Notes under the pieces: generated by a model
Databases searched by the model: none
Told to the model about the DNA's origin: nothing
What the model saw: only the letters and a program-made list of their open reading frames with translations
Part shown: positions 55,683 through 64,000 of the stretch, piece after piece
Layout: every line of letters starts with the position of its first letter
Numbering within the stretch: the first letter of the stretch is position 1
Assembly (NCBI GenBank): GCA_024637115.1
Contig: JAGXFU010000013.1
Span: forward strand, 91,968-155,967
Reading direction: 5' to 3'
Length of the DNA stretch: 64,000 nt
Source of the DNA: Actinomycetes bacterium
Lineage (GTDB): Bacteria; Actinomycetota; Coriobacteriia; Anaerosomatales; JAGXFU01
Position numbers and translations under genes: made by a program

Positions 55683-55776
55683 CGATAAAGGCACGGCTCG
55701 TCGAAAGGCGAGCTTCGCAAAGTCACGGGTCTAACGGAAGCCATAGGGCCTCCCACGACAGCCGGACCGCCGGATA
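55683..55776 (+). promoter_or_regulatory. Cyclic di-GMP-I (GEMM) riboswitch
   Basis: The plus strand has the ordered GEMM landmarks: GATAAAGGC, a P2 hairpin capped by a GAAA tetraloop (GGCTCGTCGAAAGGCGAGC), CGCAAAG, the conserved ACGGGTCTAACGG, and a P3 part ending in GACAGCCGGACCGCC. These match the class I c-di-GMP aptamer (receptor GCAAAG and the tetraloop). A 10-bp hairpin follows at about 55794-55832 (GGCCCGGTTC with GGACCGGGTC) and could be the expression platform; no T-tract follows it. It controls the secreted HExxH protein that begins at 55870. Whether ligand turns it on or off is not clear. Confidence 0.88.
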
Positions 55777-55869
55777 CGAGACCGAAGCCATGTAGGCCCG
55801 GTTCCGCCCAGCGCCATAGGGAGGACCGGGTCGTTGTGCATCGGGCTCGTACCAAGGGGTGTTTGCACG

Positions 55870-56541
55870 ATGAAAAGAGAGATTCGTTCACTGGCAGCAC
55901 GGATGCTCGCGATCACGGTAGTTGCCACGCTGCTTGCAGGCGCAGCTCCTGCTTTCGCAAGCGTAATCCAGGACATGGGCCGTACGCCGATCCGCGCCAA
56001 GTTCGCCCAAGCCCTTGAGCCCATTCCGGCCCCCGTTGTAAAACTCGGGCGCGTCGTTGTCGAGCGAGCTACCGATGCAGGCGTTGAAGTGGCCCAGGTT
56101 GCAGATGAAGCTGCGCCAGTCGCTCCGTCAGTCGATAACCCCGCCGGCGAAGCCGCTCTCGCGGCACAAACCATCCGTGCACAGGCTGCGCTTCCCGCCC
56201 CCACTCCCGCAGCATCGAGCTCCAAGCCGCAAGCGACCAGCACGAGCAGCGGACCCGCCGTGCGCACGCCCTCTACATCATCGGGCGACGAACTCTCTCA
56301 GGCTAGGTCGATTCTCGCCGGTCTCGTCGCTCGGTATCCGATTCTGGCCGGGACGACCGTTGCCTTTGGAAGCACCCCCGGTGGCTACCAGGCAGTTGCG
56401 TACTACCAGAGTGGTCGAATCCTGATCAGCACAAGTCATACCGCAAGCCTTAGCACGATTCTCAACCACGAGGTCTGGCATATCATCGACTGGAGAGACA
56501 ACGGAACTATCGACTGGGGCGAGAACATACCGCCGAAGTAG
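55870..56541 (+). CDS. Secreted putative zinc metallopeptidase (HEVWH), under c-di-GMP riboswitch
   Basis: 223 residues from ATG 55870 (MKREIRS). Signal peptide through APAFA (30). Residues 60-140 are a low-complexity Ala/Pro/Ser/Thr linker. The C-terminal domain (141-223, SQARSILAGLVARYPILAGT to the end) holds HEVWH (200-204), a HExxH zinc motif in ILNHEVWHIIDWRDNG, then DWGE. The protein ends only 19 residues after the motif, so the third zinc ligand would be Asp or Glu very close by; activity is likely but not certain. It lies between the sortase gene (divergent) and the giant adhesin gene (convergent). Confidence 0.75.
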   Translation: MKREIRSLAARMLAITVVATLLAGAAPAFASVIQDMGRTPIRAKFAQALEPIPAPVVKLGRVVVERATDAGVEVAQVADEAAPVAPSVDNPAGEAALAAQTIRAQAALPAPTPAASSSKPQATSTSSGPAVRTPSTSSGDELSQARSILAGLVARYPILAGTTVAFGSTPGGYQAVAYYQSGRILISTSHTASLSTILNHEVWHIIDWRDNGTIDWGENIPPK

Positions 56542-56591
56542 TCGACAGTCGCCGAGATTTGAAGCGCCGCACATAGTCTGTATGCAACGAA

Positions 56592-56621
56592 GCAGGGCCC
56601 CGGCTGAAGCCGGGGCCCTGC
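56592..56621. terminator. Bidirectional terminator hairpin
   Basis: Perfect 13-bp stem GCAGGGCCCCGGC/GCCGGGGCCCTGC with TGAA loop, between the convergent ends of the HEVWH gene and the adhesin gene. T-rich stretches are weak on both sides. Confidence 0.8.
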
Positions 56622-56661
56622 GACATCTGCACTCCGATAGAAGGACTGCCGATGTGTCGTA

Positions 56662-59600
56662 CTATGCAGCCTTCCTACCATGGAACCTCAGTGCTGCGCC
56701 AGCCGCAAGCGACATGAGCAGAGCTGCGAACAGAAGCGAGAGTTCCGCACCAGTGAATGGCAGGAATGGTTCGCCAACACTGACTCGGATGGACGCATCA
56801 TCACTGTCGTTGGCGGGATTCTCATCGCCGTCTTTGTCAATGACTGCAACATTGTCGACTACCGTGGTTCCTGTGGGCATATTGCTCGCAACAGCCATTC
56901 GGTAGCTGATGCTACCCGTATCGCCCTTGGAGACCGGCCCATCGAGTGTCCAGGTGATCTTGCCACCCGACACAACCCCACCACTTGCCGAGACAACACT
57001 CATGTAGCGCTCGTCGTAGTCATCAACGATGGTGAATGTCTCACCTTCGAAGACGCCGCCATCAACCATTTCCCACGTGAGCGTATACGTGAGCGTATCC
57101 CCGGGGCCAGCCGTCGATCGACTGACGTCCTTGAGCAACGCCATATCCGGCGGGTTGAACCCCGGCGGTAGGAAGTTGCCGAAGTTGACAGGACCAACAG
57201 CCGCTTCATTGCTGATATCTGCAGGCTCATCGCCAACTGATACCGGACCAGCACTCTGCATCCAGATCGGGAATCCACTGACCGGATCAGTTGGAATCAC
57301 CTCAACCACGGAATACGTACCTGGCAAGAGTCCATCAAACTGATAGGCACCCTCGCTGTCTGTCAGCATGGTCTCGTACAGCACCCACTCTTCGCCATTC
57401 ATGCGGTAGAGTTCGATGGTCCAATCAGGAATACCTGGTTCATCGGCATCCCACTCGCCGTCGCCAGCGAGGATCGGGTCAGCATCGCTGTCATCCCACT
57501 TGTTGCCGTAGAGTTCCGCACCGTACTCGAACGGGTTGGTCAGAGGTCCGTCAATCAGTTCCTCGTCGATACCCGTGCCCAACAGAATCCGTTCGCCGCC
57601 ATACTCGGCCCACCACTTCACGTTGCCGAGCGTAGTCTGCGGCCAGACCATGAAGTCGGAACTGAACATCCCGCCACCTATCGGCGACAGCGTCACCTCG
57701 TGCGAAGCCGTCTCAATCGCCACTGCCTGCGCGACTGCAAAGTCATCGCCACCAATTGGCGGAAGCGGCGGAGGTGAATATGCGGTATATGTCGTGTCGA
57801 ACGATGCGTAGAACGAAGTGTCTTCGGGAGCGTCACCGAGATACGTGAGTTCGAAGGTCTTGGGGACTACCGTTGTGTTGCCGAAGTCGTTACCTTCGTT
57901 CACACCCTGCGACACAAACTCCTCGATGTAGACGCCCATTGCCGGATAGGTGAGTTTCCACTCGCCATCAAGCTCCTGGGGCATCATCTCGCGAACAACC
58001 CACGTACCCGGCAGGATGCCCTCGATTGCATAGGCACCGTCTGTATCACTGACTCCGAACGGCTCGCCCTCGTCGAGCACGCCGTTCTGGTCGTAGTCCA
58101 CGTAGAAGGTCCATCCAGCGAGCCCGGGCTCGCCCTCTTCGCGCGCCTGCCGGTCGCCATCAAGGTCATGGAACTTCACACCGGACTTGCTTGCATACGT
58201 GTAGTTGCCAAAGTCGTATTCGCCTTCCATGCCGTACTCGCCACGGGATACGAATTCGACCGAGAAGCCCCCACGGGACTGGAACCAATCATCCTCAAGG
58301 ACCTCAAGGACATCATATGTACCTGGCACGACACCCTCGATGAGGTAGGATCCGATCGAATCCGTGACATCGGTTGGCTCGCCAACGTCATAGGCACCGT
58401 CGCCATCGTAGTCGACAAAGATCCGCCAGCCCTCAAGGCCTGACTCGTCAAGATCGAAGAACCCATCTGCATCAAGGTCATGGAACTTCATGCCCCTGAT
58501 CGATGCTGGTGCCCAGTTGCCAAAGTCGTTGCCCGTGAATGACACCTGCGATGTGAACGTCTCCAGATATCCAAAGTCGGGATCACCTGGTAGTGACTGC
58601 GTCCACATGTAGTCGTCCTGCATGACCTCAAGCACCATGTACGTGCCCGGAACAACGTCCTCGATCAGATACATGCCCTGACTGTCGGTCTCGTCATAGG
58701 GCTCTCCATCATCGAGTATTCCGTCGCCGTCGTAGTCAACGAAGATCGTCCAGCCCATCAGGCCTGGCTCGCCGTTGTCGTATACGCCGTTAGCGTTGAG
58801 ATCCTCGAACTTCATGCCCTCCTTGGTGCCTGTCGTCCAGTTGCCGAAGTCATAGCCTCCCTGCAAACCATAGACACCACGGGATTCGAACGTTACCTCA
58901 TACGTACCCTGCGACTGTGTCCAGCTCGCGGGCAGAACCTCGCGTACCTCGTAGGTTCCGGGAACGATGTCGTAGATGTGATAGGCGCCGTCCGAATTCG
59001 TCATAGCGGTCGGCTCGCCAGCATCGTAGGCATCGTCACCGTCCACGTCGACAAAGATCCGCCAGCCCTCAAGGCCGGGCTCGCCAGCATCCCTGACACC
59101 GTCGGCGTCGAGATCATGGTATTTCACGCCATGAATCTCAGCCGGCGCCCAGTTGCCAAAGTCGTTGTCGACGAATCGATCACTTGAGTCAAACGTCTCT
59201 GCATAGCCAAAGTCAGGCGCTCCAGGCATCGACTGTGTCCAGTCTGCCCCGACCTGCATGACTTCGCGCACCGTGTAGGAACCCGGAGCGACTCCGGTGA
59301 TCTCATAGGCGCCAAGCGCATCCGTCAGACCAAATGGCTCGTCGTTGTCGAACTCGCCGTCATCGTCGTAGTCCACATATACAACCCAACCCGACAGTCC
59401 GGGTTCACCGGCATCCCTCACACCATTCGCATTGAGATCCTCGAATTTGACGCCTTCCTTTGCTGCTGGCGTCCAGTTGCCAAACAACCACCCGACTTCG
59501 AAGAACTCACCGGATGTGAACGTGACGTCGTATACACCGCTGCCACCCGGATACGACTGCTCCCAACCGCTCGTGTCTTCTGACAGCACGTATGATCCGG

Positions 59601-62600
59601 GAGGAACATCCGCGAATTGCCAGTAACCATTGATGCTGGTCGTGGTCGTGCGTGAGAGGGGCGCTCCGGCACCAGTGGTGCCGTCGAGGTGGATTACCCA
59701 TCCCTCAAGCGGAGGCTCTCCCGCATCCCAATTCCCATCCGCATTAAGATCATGGAACTTGTAGCCATAGGGATCGATCGGACTCCAGTTGCCAAAGTCC
59801 AGGCTTCGTTCCGGAGTCTCTCTAGAACCAAGGGTCACGTCCCAATAGCCGAGCGCGGGATATGACTGCGTCCAGCCAGATACCAGTTCCTCCATGACCA
59901 AGTACTGGGCCGGGGGAAGATTGCTGAACTCGTAGTAGCCGTTGGCGTTGGTGTAGGTATCAGCGTAGAACAGCCCGTTCGGACCGCCCATGTTGCCGGC
60001 GAGAATGATCTTCCAGCCAGGCAGTCCTGGCTCTCCAGCATCCCACACGCCATTGGCGTTTGTGTCTTCGAACTTGTAGCCATCGATTGAGATCGGCTGC
60101 CAGTTGCCAAAGTCATATTCACCTTCGGCCCCGTAGCGTTCGCCCGAGACGAACGTGACCGTGAAGTCACCACGTGACTGGTTCCAGCCAGCCTGAAGCA
60201 CCTCATGGACATCGTAGGTGCCTGGCATCACACCAGACATGGAGTAGTAGCCAGTACCATCAGTGACATCAGTAGGCTCACCGGGGTCAAGGACGCCATC
60301 GCCGTCATAGTCTACGAAGACGGTCCACCCTTCGAGGGCGGGCTCGACAACATCCCAAACTCCATTCGCATCCATATCTTCGAATTTGTAGCCCTCGATT
60401 GATGCGGGAGTCCAGTTGCCGAATATGATCTCGCCTCGATGACCACCGGAAGCGAGCGTAACGCGATAGTATCCGTCCGGATCCGGATACGACTGTGTCC
60501 AGTCAACCTGCAGGACCTCGCGCACAACGTAGTTGCCGGGCGCCAGACCTTCGATGATGAAGTGCCCATTGGTGTCCGTCATGTCGCTCGGTTCACCAAC
60601 ATCAAACACACCATCTTGGTCCAGATCCACAAAGATCTGCCAATCGGGCAGTCCGGGCTCTCCGTCGTCCCACAGTCCGTTGGCATCGAGATCGTGGAAC
60701 TTGTACCCCTCTATGCTCGTGGGGAGCCAGTTGCCAAAGTCATAGACAGCAGACTCACTCACGTAGGCTCCACGAGATTCGAACGTCTGCACGAATGTGC
60801 CGTATGACTGCACCCAAGAACCAACGAGCAACTCGTTCACGGAGTACGTACCTGGAATAATCCCAGGAATCATGTAGTGCCCCTGCGCGTCTGTGAACGC
60901 TGAGGGTTCGTCGCCATCAGGAGCGCCATCTCCGTCGTAGTCGACGAAGATCAGCCATCCCTCGAGGCCGGGCTCGCCATCATCTCGTGAACCATCACCG
61001 TCGAGATCCTCGAACTTGTATCCCTCGATCGAGGCGGGTGCCCAGTTCATGAAGTCCACATTCGAGAAAACGGGACCCACGTCAAGCGGATCAATCATGA
61101 TCGTGTGGTACCCGCTCACCGGCATGGACTGGTGCCAGTCGGTTGGGCCATCCGGGAATACCTCGGTAATGCGATACGAGCCCGGAGGCAGACTGTAGAA
61201 ACGATAGAAACCATCCGCATCGGTCATGCGGAAGGCCATCTCGACCCAGGCATCTCCCACCAGGCGCTCAGCAACGATCTTCCAGCCAGGCAGACCCGGC
61301 TCATCGTCGAACGTACCGTCAGCATCGAGATCCTCGTACTTGTGACCATCGATGCGGCTTCCCCAGGTGAATGAGTTTCGCGTGACCTCATCTGTGAGCG
61401 TCTCACCGTTGGTGGTTCCGAGGAGAATATCAATCGGATCCATACCTGCGGGCGTCCATCGCGCATACCACTCCACATTCGAAATCTCAGTCCCATACGA
61501 CAACGTGACTTCTGCAGTGAAGGGACCTGCGCCAGTCAACATGGTCTCAATCGGGACTCCATTTGTATCGTACTTGACCAGCATCTCCATGCCATCAGGC
61601 ACAGAGCCCTCATATGTGAGCGAGAACTGCTTCTTCACGTCGGGTTGGTAGTTGCCGATATAGACAGTCTCGGTTTCGCCGTCAACAAGCGTGACGGACA
61701 CAGGCTGTTGTGTGCTGGTCTCCCATCCGTCCTTCAGCGTCTCAGAGACGTTGAACGTCCCGGGTGGGATCGGCGAGAAGGTTGCATGCCCTTCTGCGCC
61801 CGTCTCCTTGGTGATATCCCAGGAGTAGAATCCACCCACGTCCGTGAGATTGATATCCCAGCCCGCGAGTGTCGCCTCCCCCTCATCCATCACGCCGTCG
61901 CGGTCTGAATCGTAGAACTTCACAACATCGACCACGCCCGCCGGCATCTCCACGGCGGGAAGCGGAACAGTCTTCTCTCCAAGACCATCGATCTGCATGT
62001 TGCCCGGAGACCCTGTGTAGGGACCCCAACCATCACGCGACGGATTCTGCAGATTCCAGTAGACAGTCAGAGCCAGATGCGCTCGGAAGTACAGCACCGC
62101 ATATTCACCGGCAGGAATGGTGACTTGCCCTCCGCCGATGGTCGTCATGAGCCCACCAGCGTCAACTCCGTAGGAGCCGCCAACAGGAACATCATGCGAG
62201 CTCAGAGAGAGCCCGCTCCACGAGCCCTGGGGCGTCGTCGGATCGCCACCACCAGGCTCGGACGATGTGATGTAGTAGCTGTAGTCAGCCGTTCGATCGA
62301 AGTAGATTCCCTTGCCGTCCTTGTAGTGAAACGCATCAACCGTGAGCTCAGGAATCGTAACCGGCGCATCACTGGGATTCCTGACCCACAGCCTGAACGG
62401 CACCCACTCGCCTTCCATATATGACTTCAGGTTGCCCTTGACCCAGCCGGTGCCCTTGCGGACGCCTTCCAGGTTCACGTCTCCGCCGCCAATGTCAGCG
62501 GTGGTCACGTCAGGAGCCGGAGGAAGCGGGGCGACCTTCGCAGATGCCTCAGGTTCCGGTTCAACCTCCTCAGCCACGGGCTCCGCCTGTGGCTGCTCAA

Positions 62601-62871
62601 CTGCTTCTGCATCAAGTGGCTGATCGACTGCATCGTCAACCGGATCCACAGGAGGTTCCTCGCCAGAGTCCGCGGGAGGCTCCTCAGTCGCAGGCACCTC
62701 CTCTGTCGCGGCCGGTTGTTCGACAGGGTTCTCTATCGGTTGGTCCTGCGTCGTGTCCGCGCCCTTGGGTACGGCGTAGCCAATCCCAGTGAACGATACG
62801 AGTACGACGAACAGGACGTAGACGGAGAACACGCGTGTCCATAGCGCTCTGCGATGGATGCTCCGTGTCAT
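56662..62871 (-). CDS. Giant LPFTG-anchored surface protein with 13 SdrB-like repeat modules
   Basis: 2069 residues. A signal peptide (VFSVYVLFVVLVSFTGIGYA) leads into a Pro/Glu/Val-rich stalk, an N-terminal beta domain, then thirteen SdrB/Cna-B-like modules of roughly 95-125 residues. Each has a core like GYKFEDLDANGVWDAGEPGL followed by GW-x-I-F-V-D-Y-D-G-D-G and TD-x-x-G, the ExYVVREV-type closing strand and Y-D-F-G-N-W. The DxDxNG and DxDGDG loops look calcium-binding. Near the C-terminus are a DUF11 domain (DMALLKDVSRSTAGPGDTL) and LPFTG at 2037-2041, then a hydrophobic helix and KAA tail. It should be sortase-anchored. The sortase is 1.1 kb beyond its 3' end. Confidence 0.93.
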   Translation of the reverse strand: MTRSIHRRALWTRVFSVYVLFVVLVSFTGIGYAVPKGADTTQDQPIENPVEQPAATEEVPATEEPPADSGEEPPVDPVDDAVDQPLDAEAVEQPQAEPVAEEVEPEPEASAKVAPLPPAPDVTTADIGGGDVNLEGVRKGTGWVKGNLKSYMEGEWVPFRLWVRNPSDAPVTIPELTVDAFHYKDGKGIYFDRTADYSYYITSSEPGGGDPTTPQGSWSGLSLSSHDVPVGGSYGVDAGGLMTTIGGGQVTIPAGEYAVLYFRAHLALTVYWNLQNPSRDGWGPYTGSPGNMQIDGLGEKTVPLPAVEMPAGVVDVVKFYDSDRDGVMDEGEATLAGWDINLTDVGGFYSWDITKETGAEGHATFSPIPPGTFNVSETLKDGWETSTQQPVSVTLVDGETETVYIGNYQPDVKKQFSLTYEGSVPDGMEMLVKYDTNGVPIETMLTGAGPFTAEVTLSYGTEISNVEWYARWTPAGMDPIDILLGTTNGETLTDEVTRNSFTWGSRIDGHKYEDLDADGTFDDEPGLPGWKIVAERLVGDAWVEMAFRMTDADGFYRFYSLPPGSYRITEVFPDGPTDWHQSMPVSGYHTIMIDPLDVGPVFSNVDFMNWAPASIEGYKFEDLDGDGSRDDGEPGLEGWLIFVDYDGDGAPDGDEPSAFTDAQGHYMIPGIIPGTYSVNELLVGSWVQSYGTFVQTFESRGAYVSESAVYDFGNWLPTSIEGYKFHDLDANGLWDDGEPGLPDWQIFVDLDQDGVFDVGEPSDMTDTNGHFIIEGLAPGNYVVREVLQVDWTQSYPDPDGYYRVTLASGGHRGEIIFGNWTPASIEGYKFEDMDANGVWDVVEPALEGWTVFVDYDGDGVLDPGEPTDVTDGTGYYSMSGVMPGTYDVHEVLQAGWNQSRGDFTVTFVSGERYGAEGEYDFGNWQPISIDGYKFEDTNANGVWDAGEPGLPGWKIILAGNMGGPNGLFYADTYTNANGYYEFSNLPPAQYLVMEELVSGWTQSYPALGYWDVTLGSRETPERSLDFGNWSPIDPYGYKFHDLNADGNWDAGEPPLEGWVIHLDGTTGAGAPLSRTTTTSINGYWQFADVPPGSYVLSEDTSGWEQSYPGGSGVYDVTFTSGEFFEVGWLFGNWTPAAKEGVKFEDLNANGVRDAGEPGLSGWVVYVDYDDDGEFDNDEPFGLTDALGAYEITGVAPGSYTVREVMQVGADWTQSMPGAPDFGYAETFDSSDRFVDNDFGNWAPAEIHGVKYHDLDADGVRDAGEPGLEGWRIFVDVDGDDAYDAGEPTAMTNSDGAYHIYDIVPGTYEVREVLPASWTQSQGTYEVTFESRGVYGLQGGYDFGNWTTGTKEGMKFEDLNANGVYDNGEPGLMGWTIFVDYDGDGILDDGEPYDETDSQGMYLIEDVVPGTYMVLEVMQDDYMWTQSLPGDPDFGYLETFTSQVSFTGNDFGNWAPASIRGMKFHDLDADGFFDLDESGLEGWRIFVDYDGDGAYDVGEPTDVTDSIGSYLIEGVVPGTYDVLEVLEDDWFQSRGGFSVEFVSRGEYGMEGEYDFGNYTYASKSGVKFHDLDGDRQAREEGEPGLAGWTFYVDYDQNGVLDEGEPFGVSDTDGAYAIEGILPGTWVVREMMPQELDGEWKLTYPAMGVYIEEFVSQGVNEGNDFGNTTVVPKTFELTYLGDAPEDTSFYASFDTTYTAYSPPPLPPIGGDDFAVAQAVAIETASHEVTLSPIGGGMFSSDFMVWPQTTLGNVKWWAEYGGERILLGTGIDEELIDGPLTNPFEYGAELYGNKWDDSDADPILAGDGEWDADEPGIPDWTIELYRMNGEEWVLYETMLTDSEGAYQFDGLLPGTYSVVEVIPTDPVSGFPIWMQSAGPVSVGDEPADISNEAAVGPVNFGNFLPPGFNPPDMALLKDVSRSTAGPGDTLTYTLTWEMVDGGVFEGETFTIVDDYDERYMSVVSASGGVVSGGKITWTLDGPVSKGDTGSISYRMAVASNMPTGTTVVDNVAVIDKDGDENPANDSDDASIRVSVGEPFLPFTGAELSLLFAALLMSLAAGAALRFHGRKAA

Positions 62872-62931
62872 GGTCCTTCACCCCTCCACTTCCATTGAAG
62901 GTGCGAAAGCCCGGACTTCCCCTGACGACAC

Positions 62932-62960
62932 AAAAACCGACCCATTGCTCACGGGCCGGT
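62932..62960 (-). terminator. Intrinsic terminator/attenuator in the adhesin leader
   Basis: On the minus strand ACCGGCCC (62960-62953) and GGGTCGGT (62943-62936) form an 8-bp stem (one G-U) with a 9-nt loop, followed by five T. It lies 60 nt upstream of the giant gene start, so read-through would be needed to express it. Confidence 0.75.
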
Positions 62961-63160
62961 CTCACCACTGACTCAGCGCCGGTTCACACAGTGACCGATA
63001 GGAACACCAGCGCTTCTTCGTCTCCCGCTCACAGGCTGTTTCTGATACCGCCTGCCCGGGCGACCGCACACCTAGTACGGCTACCCTCGGCTCCATACGT
63101 ACCCTGTATACGGAGAGCTGTGCGGGTGAACCCTATCCTCCGATAGTAGGAACGAGGGAT
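62961..63160 (-). promoter_or_regulatory. Structured leader RNA upstream of the giant adhesin gene, unassigned
   Basis: The region between the giant gene and the next gene upstream is about 400 bp and holds no coding sequence I can support. On the minus strand it can fold into CCGCACA/TGTGCGG (63125-63119 with 63070-63064, closing a hairpin CTCCGTA/TATGGAG), a CAGGC/GCCTG stem, and AGCGCTGGT/ACCGGCGCT (63014-63006 with 62983-62975), ending in the terminator at 62932-62960. The layout (aptamer-like folds then terminator) fits a riboswitch or attenuator, but no known class was recognised; it does not carry the c-di-GMP-I landmarks. Confidence 0.5.
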
Positions 63161-63201
63161 GACTGAGGTCTCTACCTGGCATTATGTTGGGAGCGAAATG
63201 T

Positions 63202-63231
63202 GAAGAAGCCGCCCATTTCGGCGGCTTCTTC
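63202..63231 (-). terminator. Hairpin terminator after the second LPFTG gene
   Basis: Perfect 12-bp stem GAAGAAGCCGCC/GGCGGCTTCTTC with a 6-nt loop, 40 nt beyond the stop at 63271. On the minus strand it is followed by ACATTT, a weak T-run. Confidence 0.7.
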
Positions 63232-63270
63232 GTGGTCGTCGGACACCCATGGTGTCGCTTGGTAGAACTG

Positions 63271-64000
63271 CTAGTCTTCCTGTGCCACCCTTCTCAGCGC
63301 CAGTCCGCTGAGTGCGGCAAGTGCGGCCGCGGTCAGCAGGAGCATGTACTCACCACCGGTGAAGGGCAGGAACGGCTCTTCGGCGGGAGCAGGCTCTGGA
63401 TCTGGGTCCGGAGTGAAGGGGAGGAAGGGCTCGTCGACAACGACGGTGTCATCGTCGACGTTGTTGATGAGGTTCACGTCTTCCGGATGGCTGATGACAA
63501 CCGTGTTGTCGATCTCAGTGACGCCAGAAGGCATATCGTTGATTACGCGAACCGTATAGGTGATGGTCTTGTCGCCGTCTTCAGGGGCAAGTGGTCCCGA
63601 GAGGTTCCAGACGATGGTTCCTCCTATGACCGTGCCGCCGGCCGCATCGACGATCGCTACGTAACGCTCATCGAAGTCATCGATGATGGTGTAGTCGCTC
63701 GCTGCGGTCTCACCCACGTTGCGATACGTGAGGGTGTAGGTGATCAGGTCGCCCGCTGAAGCCGTCTCAACGTCCGCGGCCTTCTCGATTGCGAGATCGA
63801 TGAGCGTGAACGGGAGCTGCTCCTCGGCGTTGCCGATATAGACGGTCTGGTCCTGGCCTTCGGCGAGCTCTACGTCGATAGGAAGCTCGACTGTTGCGAA
63901 CCAACCCTCAGGCAGGACTTCGTTGATGGCGTAGGCTCCGGCGAGAAGGCCGGTGAAGACGACCATGCCGTTGCCGTTGGTGAGAGCGGAGTCGGTGGAC
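63271..64000 (-). CDS. LPFTG surface protein, C-terminal part (5' end beyond window)
   Basis: The frame is open from the right edge to the stop at 63271; about 242 residues are visible. They contain the end of a SpaA/Cna-B domain (VVFTGLLAGAYAINEVLPEG), a DUF11 domain (DLAIEKAADVETASAGDLIT, IDDFDERYVAIVDAAGGTVI), a Pro/Asp/Glu stretch with a second LPFT-like sequence (FLPFTPDPDP) and a true anchor FLPFTGGEYMLLL, a hydrophobic helix and RRVAQED tail. The DUF11 and anchor closely resemble those of the giant protein, so the two are paralogous sortase substrates in tandem. Confidence 0.9.
   Translation of the reverse strand, partial: STDSALTNGNGMVVFTGLLAGAYAINEVLPEGWFATVELPIDVELAEGQDQTVYIGNAEEQLPFTLIDLAIEKAADVETASAGDLITYTLTYRNVGETAASDYTIIDDFDERYVAIVDAAGGTVIGGTIVWNLSGPLAPEDGDKTITYTVRVINDMPSGVTEIDNTVVISHPEDVNLINNVDDDTVVVDEPFLPFTPDPDPEPAPAEEPFLPFTGGEYMLLLTAAALAALSGLALRRVAQED

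Noticed and set aside
56662..62871. Regular repeats as a CRISPR array or minisatellite
   Set aside because: Period is about 300-375 nt, repeats are coding and diverged, and the frame is continuous.
62872..63270. Second c-di-GMP-I riboswitch before the giant gene
   Set aside because: No GCAAAG receptor, GAAA tetraloop pairing or GGGTCTAA block on either strand.

Overview
The window is high-GC DNA from a bacterium that most resembles an anaerobic actinobacterium of the Coriobacteriia/Anaerosomatales type. This placement is inferred from gene content and order: mazG-eno-ftsB-DUF501-ppx, dnaK-grpE-dnaJ-hspR with clpB, a class E-like sortase with LPFTG surface proteins, a GerW-like protein, selenocysteine machinery and a clostridial-type 2[4Fe-4S] ferredoxin. 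No rRNA, phage, transposase or CRISPR array was seen. There is one tRNA gene, tRNA-Leu(UAA).

Layout. 1-4.5 kb: selD-yedF-selA-selB operon on the minus strand; selB runs off the left edge and SelD is itself a selenoprotein. 4.5-9.9 kb: an EAL c-di-GMP phosphodiesterase, a glycosidase-like protein, a TPR protein and a B12-binding protein. 10-22 kb: tRNA-Leu and a housekeeping block on the minus strand (ppx, DUF501, ftsB, pyk, a methyltransferase, eno, mazG, a parvulin lipoprotein, mfd), then nth on the plus strand. 22.7-30 kb: small membrane and RNase-like genes, then a phosphorelay set (hybrid kinase, Hpt, decayed receiver, intact receiver). 30-35 kb: a sugar dehydrogenase-like lipoprotein, two PLP enzymes, and a CcdA/selenocysteine-redoxin pair. 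35-45 kb: a zinc finger protein, a TrkH-type transporter with a 42-residue membrane peptide, rsgA, an M23 peptidase and two MFS transporters. 45-53 kb: clpB and the HspR-type dnaK operon, then ferredoxin. 53-64 kb: a cell-surface module with a nucleotide-sugar epimerase, a sortase, a c-di-GMP-I riboswitch in front of a secreted HExxH protein, a 2069-residue repeat adhesin with an LPFTG anchor, and the end of a second LPFTG protein.

Two themes stand out. First, selenocysteine: the window holds the insertion machinery and two genes that need it. selD and a thioredoxin-like lipoprotein (W-Sec-P-T-C active site, coupled to ccdA) each look broken by an in-frame TGA if Sec is ignored. Second, c-di-GMP and the cell surface: a c-di-GMP-I riboswitch precedes a putative secreted metallopeptidase that lies between a sortase and a giant sortase-anchored protein. 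The giant gene has its own structured leader ending in an intrinsic terminator. The arrangement recalls the Clostridioides difficile PPEP-1/adhesin switch but is built from different parts.
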